The notes under the pieces: generated by a model | The model's database searches: none | Seen by the model: the letters and a program-made list of their open reading frames with translations, nothing else | What the model was told of the DNA's origin: nothing | Shown: positions 48,643-61,612 of the stretch, in pieces | Numbering within the stretch: position 1 is the first letter of the stretch | Layout of the letters: each line of letters opens with the position of its first letter | Translations under genes and position numbers: made by a program | NCBI GenBank assembly: GCA_905183005.1 | Contig: CAJJDO010000020.1 | Span: 82,837-146,836 of the forward strand | DNA: 64,000 nucleotides | Source: Paramecium pentaurelia | Lineage: Eukaryota; Ciliophora; Oligohymenophorea; Peniculida; Parameciidae | Direction of reading: 5' to 3'

Positions 48643-51600
48643 TCAATCAGCATCTTCACAATCCTTTTCATTCATCTCTAATTCTCTGAGATCAAATTCT
48701 ATAATATCTTCTTCCTCTTATTATTCCTTCTATTCTTTTGATACTTCTTTCTATGTATCCTTTTATTCAATTTTCACAGGCTTCTTCTTTTTCTTTTGTC
48801 CTTTAACCATAAACTTATTAGCCACAGTCTCATCAATTTCTTATTCTCCAAACAATAATTCAAAAACCTTTATAAATTAAATTATATACTTCTTAAGGTT
48901 TGAATTTATCACCTTGAAATCCACCAGAATAAACAGTTGATTAAACATTCTATTTTTATTATGCTCTTTTAACAATTCTTTCTTCTATTGTACCTTTAGT
49001 GATTAATCTATAAACATAAACATCTTTAGTTCTTCCAATTCTATGAGCTCTATCAGTTGCTTAAGCATCCATAGTTGGATTCCAATCATTATCATAAAAT
49101 ATAACAGCATCAGCTTATGTCAATGTAATTCCTAAACCACCTGCTCTTGTTGATAAAAGAAATGCAAAAATCTTATCATTTTATTAGAATTCATTAACCA
49201 TCTAAATATAATATTATATAATACATCTCTTCTATCATTTATTTAACATTGTCCATCCATTCTAAAATAAGTATATCCTTTATGTAACATATATTCTTCT
49301 AATATATCTAACATTCTAGTCATTTAACAGAAAATTAAAACTCTCCATTATTTTTATTTAAGTTCTTTCAATAATTTATCTAATTATAACAATTTAGATG
49401 AAGAAGCAATTAAAGATTCAGGACTATTAGGTAATATGAATGAAGCAGGGGATTCTTAGATAAATGAAAGTGCCTATCTATTGTATAAACTCTGTTTAAT
49501 TTTATAATAAAATGATTGTGATCTGCATTCAAATGATATTATTGAACTTTATACTTGAGGAATATAAAACTGCAATTATTTTGAATAAGTATAATTCACT
49601 ATTGTTTGTTAATCCTTCTTTTTACATAATAGTTCAATTAAATCAAATATATTTTTCTCAAATAAACTGAAAGGCAAATGTTTTAAAAGCAAACAAGCAA
49701 ATGTAGATTCTCCATTCTTTAATGATGTGTATATGTAATGTGCTGTGAATAAACTTTTCATATCTTCAATTAAATTATCATATACTAATTTAGGAATAAT
49801 AAAGGTTATAGGATTTCTTTTGGTTACTTATACAATAGGATTTTTTTAATACACCTCAACATTCTATTTATCCTAAAATACATAAGGACTTTTATAAGGC
49901 TTTCTTTCAAATAATTCAGGATGATTACATATCTTACGAAACTACATAACCAAATTCATCAAATTATCAACCTTCTATTTTGAATCTAACATTCTAAAGA
50001 ATTCCTTTATTGATAATTTAGATTTCACATTTCTATATAATACAGCCTATCTACTAGTCATCTCACAAACTATCTAGACTTCTCTCTTCTATCCAATCTC
50101 ATTCTCAACATCCTTCTTTAATCTTCTTAACATAAATGGCTTCAAAATTGCATGTAATCTTTATAATTAATGTTGATTTAATGTCTTTTAATCTTAAGAA
50201 TGTGCTTCAATATCTTTTGAAAACCACTCTTAAAATTGATCAAAACTATCAAAGAATCTTGGCATTATGAAATGCAATAATGCCCATAATTCTCCCATTG
50301 TATTTTATATTGGTGTTCCTGTTAATAATAATCTATTTCTTGCATTAAATGATAACAAGATTTACCATCTCTATGAATTAATATTCTTAATTGCTTAAGC
50401 TTCATCCAAAATCATATATTACCATCTTACTCGATTAAATATTTTATTATCTGATACTACCAAATTATATGATGTAACTACTATGTGAAAGAGAGATTCT
50501 CTTGAACCAAAATTTTTTTAAGAAAAATATTTTCTAATTGTTTTTCTTTATTATGATTAACCCCAATATGGTAATACTTTTAAAGTGGGACAAAATTTTT
50601 TAATTTCCTATTACCAATTATGTAAAGTTGAAGATGGAGCTATCACTAAAAAAGGACCCCATATTTATTTAAATGAACTTATATGTGATAATAATGCTAT
50701 AGCTTAAATAGTCTTTCCCAATCCCATTTCATCTGCTAATATTCCATTAATACCTTAATCATATAAATTATCTAACCATCTAAGTCCTTTTAATTAATAC
50801 TCTTTTAAATCTCCTTTAAATGTAGAAGGAGGTGCAATCAATGAAAAATCTCTATCTTAATCATTATGATCTAATTTTAATTCTTATATTTAAACATTTT
50901 CTTATTTTTTACCATCAAATTATTACAATTATTTTCTATTATCATTGATTACTTTCTAAACATTTTCAAGTGCTATTTCTTCATCAATTTCATCAATATT
51001 TAATGAAATCTGATTATCTAAAGTTATTCCTAGTTTCTTTGCCATAAAATGTGCATAAATATCTGATTATTTCATTAAAAATTCTAATCTTTTTTATTAT
51101 AATAATTATTCTCTCTCTTCTTCTTCCTTTTTCTTTCTCTCTTATTCTAATTTCTCTTTTCTTTTCTTAATTTCAATCAATTCCTTATCTCTTTTTCTCC
51201 AATATGATTAAGCTTCTTTTGATAATTTCTTTGCTCTTAACATAAATTCTTTTTAATATTTTTAACATTTTTAATTTCTTCTTCTTGCTTCTTTGGCAGC
51301 AAAATATGCTATTCTTTTAAAAAATTCTCTTAAATCTTATCTAAACTTGGCTTTAAATCTACTAATTTTGACTGCATTTCTCACAACGATAGCCCAACTT
51401 TTCTTCCAATCTCCAATTTCAATAGGATCTTCATATAATTCTTATTGTATTATAGTGTTAAAATAGTCATTCTAAGTTGAAGCCTAGCAATCATTTTTAA
51501 GCTATTTATTATTATTACTTTTACTTTTCTTTACTTTTTTATATTTGCTTTTCCCATTCTAGAATCTGAATACTAAATTTTGAATGCATCTTCAAAATTG

Positions 51601-52144
51601 TACCCTAGTTAAGGTAATTTATTTGATTGAAAAGCAGGTTCAAATTATTGTGATGACTAAATAAATGATTATAATTACGATTCCAATATGTATTTACTAT
51701 TCCAATATTGTTTCTTATTTGTGGCTGTATTTATCATACAAAAATTTTTCCACCATGTTTGGTTGATCTCTGAATACTTTGGAAAAGAAGATTAGTAATT
51801 TATTTTATATTTTGCTTTGATTATTTGCTGCATAAGCATATTTCTTCTCTTTCACTTCATGAGTATTCCTCTAGAAAACTAATTTTTATTATAATGAGAC
51901 AACTTACCTTACTACCTCTTGTTTTCCAAATAGCAGAGTCGAGCCTCTTCTAAAGACAAGTCTTCTACTGGAGGACGTTTGAGATTAAAAACCAGATTAA
52001 ATTATGGTTCTTAGACTTTTCTGAATTGAGGATTGACTTATCGAGTGTTCTCAATCTTAAGGATAAAATAAATAATACTTATGTAATCTAATGAAGGAGT
52101 TAATCGATATTATATTGTTTATCTTCCTCTTCTTCTGAACTCAT
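48643..52144 (-). CDS. INO80: INO80 chromatin-remodelling ATPase
   Basis: It encodes 1,119 residues with six introns (52056-52078, 51879-51907, 51657-51678, 51502-51524, 49202-49224, 48868-48889) that together keep the frame. A basic DBINO region (about 225-330; RRRNQKCQKYQKEF ... SYWRKRDKE) ends in QSDIYAHFMAKK. The Snf2 ATPase follows, with LYDQGINGILADEMGLGKT (Walker A, about 440), DEAQAIKN (Walker B), RNRLLLTGTPIQNTMGELW, ELWALLHFIMP and LKPFMLRRLKKDVE. The helicase C part has LLSTRAGGLGITL and DRAHRIGR. DBINO and the LYDQG/DEAQ forms separate it from ISWI and SWR1. INO80 moves nucleosomes and exchanges H2A.Z. It is shorter than yeast Ino80 (1,489), mostly at the N-terminus. Confidence 0.93.
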
Positions 52145-52749
52145 ATAAAAATTAAATAAAGATTTTTGTTTATTTAAGGGTTATTGGATGAGTTCATTAA
52201 TTTTTATTTTAAAAAATGTATATATATATTATCTTAATACATATAGTATAGATGAGAAGGGACCATTCATATTCAACCTAATACAAGTATTGTATTGAAT
52301 AATTATGTTGTACAATATCTTAAAAAGACAAAAGGATAAATAGTATTAAACAAATAAGAATTTTTAAGATATAGAATTTATATAATAAATGAAAATCAAA
52401 TAAAATTTAATATGATTCTTGTATAACAAAATAAATGAAATTAAGAGCAATCCAATCTATAATCTATCGTTCTTAATTATTTAGTATTAATATTGAAACT
52501 ATTAAAATTTAGTATTGAATAAAGTAAAAAGAGTTTAGAGTGAATATACTTAGATTGGCTTAAATTATGGATGGAATGATCATGAATGAAATAGGAATAG
52601 AAATGGAGGGAAAAGAATTATTCTATGTAAAAAAGAAATGATTAAATTAAAAACGTATTATAAATATGCTAGTATAAAGAATTATGAAAAACGGGTAATA
52701 TGTGTAAATCGCTTGAGAATGGTTGAGTTGTTGATTAATAATAAAAAAA
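52145..52749. other. Divergent intergenic region, INO80 / trichocyst protein
   Basis: It holds 605 bp of AT-rich DNA between two start codons. The stretch 52256-52438 (+) has a coding-like frame of 60 codons (IHIQPNTSIVLNNYVVQYLK) that lacks an ATG and is not clearly spliced to one. It may be a fragment or chance. No other gene or RNA is seen; promoters for both neighbours must lie here. Confidence 0.4.
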
Positions 52750-53892
52750 ATGGCTAGATCATTAACAATATTGGCTATTGTGATTGCAGTTGCAACAGCT
52801 AGAGTGACAAAGAGTGAAAGTCCAAAAGAAATTTTGGCTTAAGTTAATAAGGATTCCTTTGGTAATTCAATCCTTTCAGTTCTCCAACTTTAATTGGCTA
52901 CAGGAGGACCAGTTGGTGAGATCTAAATCCTTTTGAACAACATTGCCTCATAATTGAATGGAGATTAAAAGAAAGCTGACAAAGTTCATGAAAGTGACAC
53001 AGTTGCATTTGAGAAAATCATTGCCGACTTAGAATAAGAAATTGCTTATCATTAAGCCTAAATTGTTGCTCTTTCAAACTTAAGAGACTCAACAACTGAA
53101 GCATTAGGAGAAGCTGAAGCTGAAGTTAGAGTAGTAACATCAGATATTGCCAATAACGAAAAGAGCTTTGCTGATGAATAAGCTACAAGAAATTCATAAC
53201 ACGAAACATGGGTTAGAAAGGATGCTGAACATGTTGATTAAATGGATGCCATTGATGAAGCATCAAAAATCGTTCAACATTTATAAGCTGGTGTTGCATT
53301 TGCTCAATTAAAGAGTAGATTCGAAAAAGTCTAAGCCAAATTGATGGAAAGCAAACATGCACTTTTCAAGGTATTATCTATTTAATATTAATAACTAGCC
53401 ACTCATCAATGCCTTAACTTAATTAGCCTCCAAAGTTGATAACAAGAGTATCATCAAAATCTTAGAATTGTTGGCTTAAATCAGATAATAATTGGTTGCT
53501 AGCAGAGCCTCACTCCTTGCAACTGAAGAAAGATAAGCTGCTAATTGGGAAGTTCAAAGCTCTCATTTATAAGAAGAACACAAGAGATTAGTAGAAAGAA
53601 AGGCTTTCTTAGAAAACTCTATTGTTTAATTCAAAGTGACAATCTAAGAGGCTGTTGAAGATTTGGAAGACTAAACTGTATTAACTTACAATAATCTTAG
53701 TTATTCCTTGAAGATGCTGAAGATTCATTGGCTATTTAAGAAAGATGGGCTGCTGAATAAGAATCATAATATGAAGCATAAACCTTCGAAAGAGAATAAT
53801 AATTGGAAGTTGTTGAAAGATTATAAGAAGTCTTAACCTAAAAATTAAGTGCTGCTTCAGAATTCCTCCAAATCAGAGAAGAAGTATTTTGA
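52750..53892 (+). CDS. Trichocyst matrix protein precursor (TMP family)
   Basis: It encodes 363 residues with introns 53371-53398 (28 nt) and 53678-53700 (23 nt). A signal peptide (MARSLTILAIVIAVATA) is followed by the TMP-type start region PKEILAQVNKDSFGNSILS and VLQLQLATGGPVGEIQILL. The rest is acidic, Ala/Glu/Gln-rich alpha-helical coiled coil (HESDTVAFEKIIADLEQEIA; ALGEAEAEVRVV). Codon use has more G and C than its neighbours, as expected of a highly expressed gene. Paramecium TMPs are proteolytically processed and crystallise in trichocysts, the spindle-shaped organelles expelled by exocytosis. Its stop lies 26 bp from the PRP8 stop. Confidence 0.9.
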
Positions 53893-53918
53893 TTTATCAA
53901 TAATAATAATAATAATAA
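53893..53918. other. 26-bp convergent spacer with (TAA)n
   Basis: The stops of the trichocyst gene and PRP8 face each other across 26 bp, most of it a (TAA)n run. Both 3' UTRs and polyadenylation sites must lie in this spacer or overlap the opposite gene. Confidence 0.7.
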
Positions 53919-56900
53919 TCAAGATAAAAAATCTTCATTATCTGCTTCATCTACTTGATCCTTATCTTCATTCCTAATAAACTTTATGAAATGACTTGAA
54001 CGATGAACTTCATGATAGAAATCTTTTGGATTTGATAAAATTAGTCCATATTTCATTTATTAGACTAATCCTAATCCAATAAAGTTGTAATTCCACATAT
54101 GATTATCAGGAACCTGAATAATATTAAATAATTATATATACCATGAAAAATCCTCTGAATTTATCTGACAATAAGATCTAAACTTTTTCAAAGTGTTAAG
54201 TTGATGATGGATGAACTGCATTCAAATCTTTATTGTTTTTACCCCATTCAAATCCTTAATGAGTTCTTTAAATATAAGAATATTAATATACAATTTATAA
54301 GCAGTGATTGAACATGACCCAGGAGTGAATGAGACAGTTTGAACAATACATCTTTCTGCATCCCAACTCTAATTCTCTTATATCAATCTAGCATGTAATG
54401 TGATATCATAAGTTGACAAATGCATTGTTTCTAAATTATATCTAAGTATTTACCTGTAGATTAAGTATGTAACCATCCTAAAGGTTCTAGATTTCTTAAG
54501 TATTCTGAATCTGGCATTTAATGAGGCATTGTGACATTATCTCTTGATCCAATTTAAGGAATCATGACAATAGCTCTAATTTCTTTGACTTATTAGTTAT
54601 CTGGAGGTGAGATACCATATAAATAAGCAGCTATTTATGTTTTCAAATCTGCAATTGAAATGAATTTCTTAAGAATATTCTTAGGTAAAACATAAGTAAA
54701 ACCTGATTACTTTATATCATCAGAATTCACAAATATATGATTAGTACGTAAGTAAAGAGATGTGGCAGCTATTGCTCTGACTCTCCAATCAGAATGACTT
54801 GTGAATGTTTAATTTTCATAAGGTTTAGTAACTTAGACTGCTAATTCTTCTCCAAAGACATTAGATGTCTTGACTGTTGTTGCAGTTTATTAAGCTGCCT
54901 CCTTGGCTTACTTTTCAATATCTTATATAGTTTCTTTTTATAAATTTGGAGCAGACATCTCCATACCCAATATAATATCTCTGATTTCCATTTGAGTTAA
55001 AGATTAAACATTTACATTATTCTTTTTAGCATAATCTTATAAAATTAAATTTTTAAGTTCAACTTCCATTTTGACCCATTCATCATCTGTCAAGGTTGGC
55101 CATATATGATTTGGTTAAGTAATTACATTCTTATTTGGTTTTAATATAATTCTAGCTTTTTCATGAGCCACATGTAATGCTCTCAAAATTAAGATTAATC
55201 TTGAGAATGCTGTGAATGATGAAACACTCTTCAACCAATCATCATATAAATTAAATAGAACCATAGATGGTTCAGTAGCTTTTAAAATTAAATCTCCAAA
55301 TTTTTCAATTTTAAGTATAGCTTAGAATGGTAATGAAAGTTCAGATCCTTTGATGACAATATTAGGGAAATCTAATAGATGCACTTCTAATGGATCCAAT
55401 AATCCTTTTCTTGTTACAATAATTTATCTAGGTTATTCTTCAACTGGTAAAGCTCTAATTAAAGCAGCAACTTCTTCAGCAGTTTTCCATTTAGCCAATT
55501 ATCCAAGTCTTTTTTAACCTGCCCATACAGATGTATGAATAACTTTTAAAAATAATTATCCAGTTTTAGGATTAAAAATAATGATTGCACCATTAATAGG
55601 TTTAGTTGTTAGATTACCTTCAAATGTTTTGTGAATAGTAACTCTATATACATTTGTATCATCAACAAACCAGATGATTTAATTACTAAATAATTCAGCA
55701 TAATTTTAAGTGTTTAGATATGGTTCAGTAGGTTCAGATGAATACAATTATAAACCCTTACGAATACGTTCTCTTAAAACATATAAAGCAGGGTTAGCCT
55801 TCATAATTTTATTCATTGCTTATAGAATAAGATTCTTAGAATTGGGGAACCAATTACCATATCCTGAATGTAAATTGTAAGCTAAATCTATAGCCACTAA
55901 CATTCCTGTTGGAGATGGATAAATACTGATATTATCAGTAGTATAATCTAAGAATTTGGCTCTTGCATATCTTTCAATATCATGAGAATCATAATCTCCC
56001 CATCTTAATTGAACATCAAGCCAATATTTAGATGTAGTAGTTCCATCATAAGTATCTTTAGTATCATGAATCAAAGAAGGTTTACTAATAGGCCATTTGA
56101 AAGCAGCAAATAATAATATATCAGCACAAGATGAATTCATTTTATAAGATTTTCTTGGATGAATTGTTTCTTTTTAAACTGTTTCTATTTCTAATGTTTC
56201 CATTTCCATATCAAATACTTAACATAAATCCATTACTACACTTTCATGTATCTTTTACCATAAATGTGCTCTGAATATTTGAATTAATGAGATTTTTAAT
56301 GTAGGTATCTTACCATGCATAAATATACCTGTTAAATCCAATTAGACTTAAAATCCTATATATACATTAGCCCTATTAACAGTAGGTGACCACCATAGAG
56401 TGAATCTTCTATTTGGAATCTAATTCAAACCTGAACGTTAAGCATGTGTCAATTTCTTAAATCTCATACTCTCTTCAAATCCACTTGCCTTTTCCCAAAA
56501 CAAACCTTCCCAAGTTGGAAAATAGGTTCCCTTGAATAATGTGTGTTCCAATATACCTTCTACTCCTCCTAAAGCTTAGATCATATCAGTTCTATAATTA
56601 TTGAGATTCCATAATTTGCCATCATGTCTTTAATGAGTCCACCAAAATGGATTCTATTTCAACATTTAAAATTGTTTGAAATCTTATCTAACTCTCCATC
56701 CCTTATCATATGCTAATGTTAATCTATCCTTTTAGAATAATGTATTAATTCTTGGTATACCATGATCCCAACTATCTTCCAAATCATCCAATGTTAATCT
56801 TCTATTTTATACTTATGCTTCTTATCGTTTTAAAGCATATTCAGCCCAAACTCTTTAACTATCTATAAATTCACTCTCCCAAGTTTAGATATATCTATAT

Positions 56901-59900
56901 AGATTAGGAATTAATTAATCTTCATCATGACTCATACCAGCTCTGTAATGAGTAATACCTGTATCAGTTTATTTTGAAAATCTCAAATCTGATTATGGTA
57001 TCAAGATATGTCCCATTGATAACATACCTAAACCACCTAATTCTTTTGGAGTATAAAATACAACAGGTGGGAAACGTGATGGCATCTTAGAATTCAAACC
57101 TATCTTAATTCTAGTTTATATCTTATTTTCACATTTTACTAAGAGATCTAATAATTATTCTGTATGAACTGCTGATTCTCTATAATATGTCATTAATCCT
57201 ATTAATGTTGTATTCCATTTATTGGCTATTTTGGTAAATGTTGTACTACCACTTGCCATCAATATTTATCTAATTCTATTTTCATATTTCTTCATACTTT
57301 CTTCATCTACTCTTAAAAATGCAACAGCAGTTATTTCTTTACTTGATTCATTCTATAATTTCCAAACACCATCTTTTTCTGAGAATTCTTCTTATGTACC
57401 TCTAATCTTAGGTAAGATTCTCACCTCAAATCCACACATATTAAATAAGAAATTTGGATTATCCTTTGAATATACAGAAACAAAAGAATGTTCCCAAGAT
57501 AATGTAGTCAAACATCTTGGTAATCTATTTTTAATATCCCAAAAGACAGCTCTTCCTAAATTTACATCATGTTTCATTAATCTCATTCTACAATCTTTTG
57601 GCCAACATTTCTTATTATTATATCCAACAATATTTTCATTATTAGGATCTGGATTCTCTGTTAAATATCTTTAAATTAATTCTCTTGCTTCCTCTGATGT
57701 AAATCTGAATACCATAAATATTTTATCGATATATCTACAATATAATCTAATTGGATGTCTAATTTCTTATTGAATATTAGAATAAGTCATGAATTCATGA
57801 GGATTATTATATGGACCAGCCAAATCTTATGCTCTATTTAAACCCAAAATCAATAAATCCAATACCATACCATAAAATTGCATAATAAAACTAGTAAACT
57901 AGATACCATGTAATACACCATGAACATTAGTATGATTCATATCTTTATAAGTAATTACGACATTATTTTTAGCTGTCATATAATCTGCTATATTATGATC
58001 AACAATCAATCTCAACAATCTATTTAATAATGTTTAATCAATCTTTTCATAAACCTTTTCAAATTTACTTTCCAACAGTACTACACATTAACCATCAGAA
58101 ACATCCCAAATTCCATGTAAATTATTAATACCTTAACACCATTTATATACTAATAAAGGAGGTGGTTCACTATCACTTGGTTTAATCCAATTAGGAAAGA
58201 GTCTTCGTTTATCAGCTTCATAAAACAAATATTAATCTAGATAAGCATCTGTAATCTTTTCTAAAGGTTCTACATCATAAACAGGAACTAAATGAGAATA
58301 AAGATCCATAAATTCTAGTCTCACTTCTTTGAATACTCTTTAAGTTAATAGATGTCTCTTTACTCTGCTCAATGCTTCATGTGGATTATCATAAGCTTAT
58401 TCTATCAATGCTAATTCTTCCCTTTAACTTTGATTTAATCTACTTTTAACTGAATAAGCTTCCTTTAATCTCTCTAAAGCCAATAAGAATAATTTAGTAT
58501 CATGTTTATAATTTACAGGAGGATAGGGAATATGAATGAATTTTCTACTTTCTAACCATCTGACTAAGGCTGTATATATGGCAACTGCATCTTCAGTTGT
58601 TAAATATGGACCATCTTTCATAAAGTTATGTTATCGTTCTTATTCTTATTTTAAAAATAAACGTGTTAATCTTCCTAAATTCTTTTTACATACTGTTTTA
58701 TCAACTGTGGCTCCTCTTCTTATACGTTCTCTATTATAATATGCTGAATTTGTATAATAATCTGCCTTATATTTAACATATCTTAATATAATGTTTTCTA
58801 TTGGAGCAGGTAAACCTGGAACTTTCCATGGAATATTAGCTTTCCAACATCTCCATGCTTCACTCAAATGTTATAAAATTGTCTTTGCTTTATTAGCTCT
58901 TACTCCTTCAGGCATCATATCAATTATATCAGACATAACAGCTGCTCTTAATTCTAAATCAAATTATGATTCCACTCTCTATTTTGTAACAGTCTTAGAT
59001 ATTCCCTTTGAATGTCTTCCTTCGAATGTACGAGCCAATAAATTTCCTAACCATCTCTCCAATAATGGAATAATTCCTCTTAAAAAGAATAACCATACTC
59101 TCCACACAGGTGTCCAAAATCCTACTCCAGGTCCTTTACCAACTGGACCAGTATTGAAACGATAATAAATAACATGTTTCAAATCCTTACACATTCTAAT
59201 TTATCTCATCAATCTGTATTTGTAACGATACATACCTGTCACTAAACCAACATGAGAGAATACATATTATAATCCATCAGCCAATTAAAATGCATCAATA
59301 TTACCTAATCTATATTATACATGACTATCACATGCTAACTTCATTAATCTTAAAATCTCTCTGCACAAATGAAATGCATTACCAAATCTTGACTTCTTTC
59401 TTTCTTTTGTTGTTAATGTTTTTACTGGTTTCAATTAAAAATTGTAATCTAAATGCAAATAATTTAAATTTTTTCTATGAATCAATAAATTTAACATATT
59501 ATAACCTTAACGAGCTATTTATAAACCACATTCAACCCAATCAATCTCTGTTAATTAAAAGAACTTTGTTGCTTAAAATGCTTTCAATAAATTTCTTTTA
59601 TTTTAACACTTTGGTTTTCTTTTGTGAAGACTATTCAAAACCCAACATTTCAATAATTTTTAATATGAAACTCTAACCTTTACAGGATATTATGGATTGC
59701 ATCTTTCTTTAAACCAAGGTGCCACTAAAGGAATATCAAAGGCTCTTCTAGTCTTACCAGTTCTTTGATTGAAAGGAGTTGGAGCCCATAATAGAGCAAT
59801 AGATGCAGTTGTTTATTCATCAGATAATTCTGTTTCATTTAATAATGGTACAAATCCATCTCCAATTTCAATGTCCAATTCATTATCATCTATTTGAACA

Positions 59901-60972
59901 TCTATCTTTCTACTCTATGTTCTATATGCAGATATTGGATTTATCACAGGGTCAAAATTATATGTTGGTATTTCAGGATTATCTTATTTAATAAATACAT
60001 TAGCTGGATAATGATATGGAGCAATAGCTACACTTCTTGGTCTTGAATTATATAAAAATGGAAATGCTATTTTGTATTCACTTCTAATTTATTATCTAAT
60101 AATAATCTTATTGATGTCATTAAATTCATTCCAATCTTCATCCTCTTCAAATATATCTCTATAAAGAGGCTCAAATTTAGGTCCTCCAGGAATAGCCATA
60201 TTCAATGCTTTTGCAGTGTAAAGGGATTGTAATTAAAATAAATAGAAGTAATTCTAATCAACTATATCTGACAATAATTGATTTGCCAATCTAAATAAAT
60301 TTTGTTAAACTTCCAATGTTAATTACCAAGAACGATAACTTGGTCCATTCAATAACTTTGTATATCTTAATGGTTAATGATCATAAAACCAATCAAAAAC
60401 AGCATTATCTTCTCTTTCATCTAATTCCATTTGAATAGGTTCCAAAGGTTCAACATCTAAGATATTATCTCCATAATCTAATGGAATTTCTTCATCATCA
60501 AATGGAGGAAATCTCATTCTTTTAAAATTTCTTCTATCTCTTTTTTCTCTTCTCATCATTACCCACATTGTACCCCATTAAGCTGTATATACAGGTTCAA
60601 TCACTTTTGGTATCTCATAACAAAATGTGATGCATCCTGTAATGTGATAAAGAACCTTTACAGTTCTTACTTATTCCCATGGCATAGGCATATTTTCCAA
60701 TAATTTATATATTGCATGTGGCATATACTTCAATGCACCCAAATATACTCTCTTATCTTATCTATATTTCTTAGATTCTAAATTTCCATGATCCTTAAAA
60801 ATTTTCCTAAATTCATTAAAAAAATCTTCTACCTTAAAATTTCAGGAGGTTGAGGCTCTTTCTATCCTTCAACAAACCCAAACTTTCTTTTTTCAGCATA
60901 CTTCTTTTTTTGAACTTATTACCACTTTTTGAGCTTGTCATCAATAGTATCACTCTATCGAATCAGATTCAT
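53919..60972 (-). CDS. PRP8: PRP8 (PRPF8), central U5 snRNP splicing factor
   Basis: It encodes 2,316 residues with four introns (60807-60832, 54431-54453, 54266-54291, 54114-54141) that keep the frame, close to the 2,335 of human PRPF8. The order is canonical: N-terminal KRVYLGALKYMPHA and FPPFDDEEIPLDYGDNILDV, then the RT-like and linker regions (KTLTTKERKKS, YYRFNTGPVGKGPG). The endonuclease-like and RNase H-like regions follow (MNSSCADILLFAAFKWPIS, YARAKFLDYTTDNISIYPSP), and last the Jab1/MPN domain (AYLYGISPPDNQQ ... WNYNFIGLG). PRP8 scaffolds the spliceosome active site and regulates Brr2. The Pro-rich N-terminal extension of animals is missing. It must handle introns of only 20-36 nt here. 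Confidence 0.96.
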
Positions 60973-61035
60973 ATCTATTTATTTAAAAATAATATTAAAT
61001 GACCATAATAATTAATTATTAGAACCAGAAACTAG

Positions 61036-61086
61036 AAAATAATGTATGCTTAACTAAGTAATTTAATGTTGAGCATACATTATTTT
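61036..61086. repeat. Perfect 15-bp inverted repeat upstream of PRP8
   Basis: AAAATAATGTATGCT at 61036-61050 is the exact reverse complement of AGCATACATTATTTT at 61072-61086, with a 21-nt loop. It lies 64 bp upstream of the PRP8 start codon. A role as a transcriptional element, a terminator-like hairpin or a remnant of a mobile element end is open. Confidence 0.85.
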
Positions 61087-61167
61087 ATAAGAGATATATA
61101 CTTATTAAAATACTATTTCCAATAATCTTTTGATTCATAAATCATAACGATTTAAAAAACTCTCTTT

Positions 61168-61605
61168 ATGAATAATATTTCAATTGTAAAAATATTTATA
61201 TTAATTTATTATTATACAAATATCTACTTCCTTGGTGTTATTGGAATAGAGTAAGTTTATTATTAATTTTATAATCAATAATAAAGAAAAGAATAACAAT
61301 TAAAAATACAAATTAATAGAAAATAATTTAAATATCACTTAGTTAATAGGCAGTAGGAAAAATAATCATCAAATTCAATATGCTTTAGAAAATATGATAC
61401 AAAATTATTATCCAAATTTTCCATCCTAATCTTAAATCACAGAGTTTAAATAAAAAAAATTTTAGTAAATTATTTTGGAAATTCTAAAAAGACTGCTTAT
61501 AAGTTGATAGTTATAATAGTAAGATAAAATTTTTAATATAGAGAATATCAAAAATACTATAATTATTATGGAAAAAACATAATTTTTAATAATATTAATT
61601 AATGA
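61168..61605 (+). CDS. Possible small secreted protein, weak
   Basis: A 145-codon frame starts with a signal-like stretch (MNNISIVKIFILIYYYTN, then IYFLGVIGIE) and ends 7 bp before the stop of the convergent gene at 61613. The later part is Gln/Asn/Lys/Tyr-rich. A second frame in the middle (KNNHQIQYALENMIQNYYP) looks more coding-like, so a frame-changing intron may exist, but I could not place one that fits. Open frames of this length occur by chance in such AT-rich DNA with TGA as the only stop. Confidence 0.3.
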
Positions 61606-61612
61606 ATTATTA

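Larger units (their letters stand above)
47119..49442. repeat. 1.16-kb direct duplication around the n at 48277
   Basis: 47119-48276 recurs at 48278-49442. It carries the 3' end of the transporter (second copy 48278-48580) and the 3' end of INO80 (first copy 47480-48276). The first 450 bp differ by about 25 substitutions plus small indels, mostly silent in the transporter. The remaining 700 bp are almost identical. Confidence 0.85.
60973..61612. other. PRP8 upstream region and unresolved frame
   Basis: This 640-bp stretch holds an inverted repeat (listed separately) and a plus-strand frame from ATG 61168 to a TGA ending at 61605. The frame is listed separately. The remainder is AT-rich without a recognised feature. 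Confidence 0.5.

Noticed and set aside
48643..52144. ISWI- or SWR1-type remodeller
   Set aside because: The DBINO region before the ATPase and the LYDQGINGILADEMG and DEAQ motifs fit INO80. No HAND-SANT-SLIDE or large ATPase insertion is seen.
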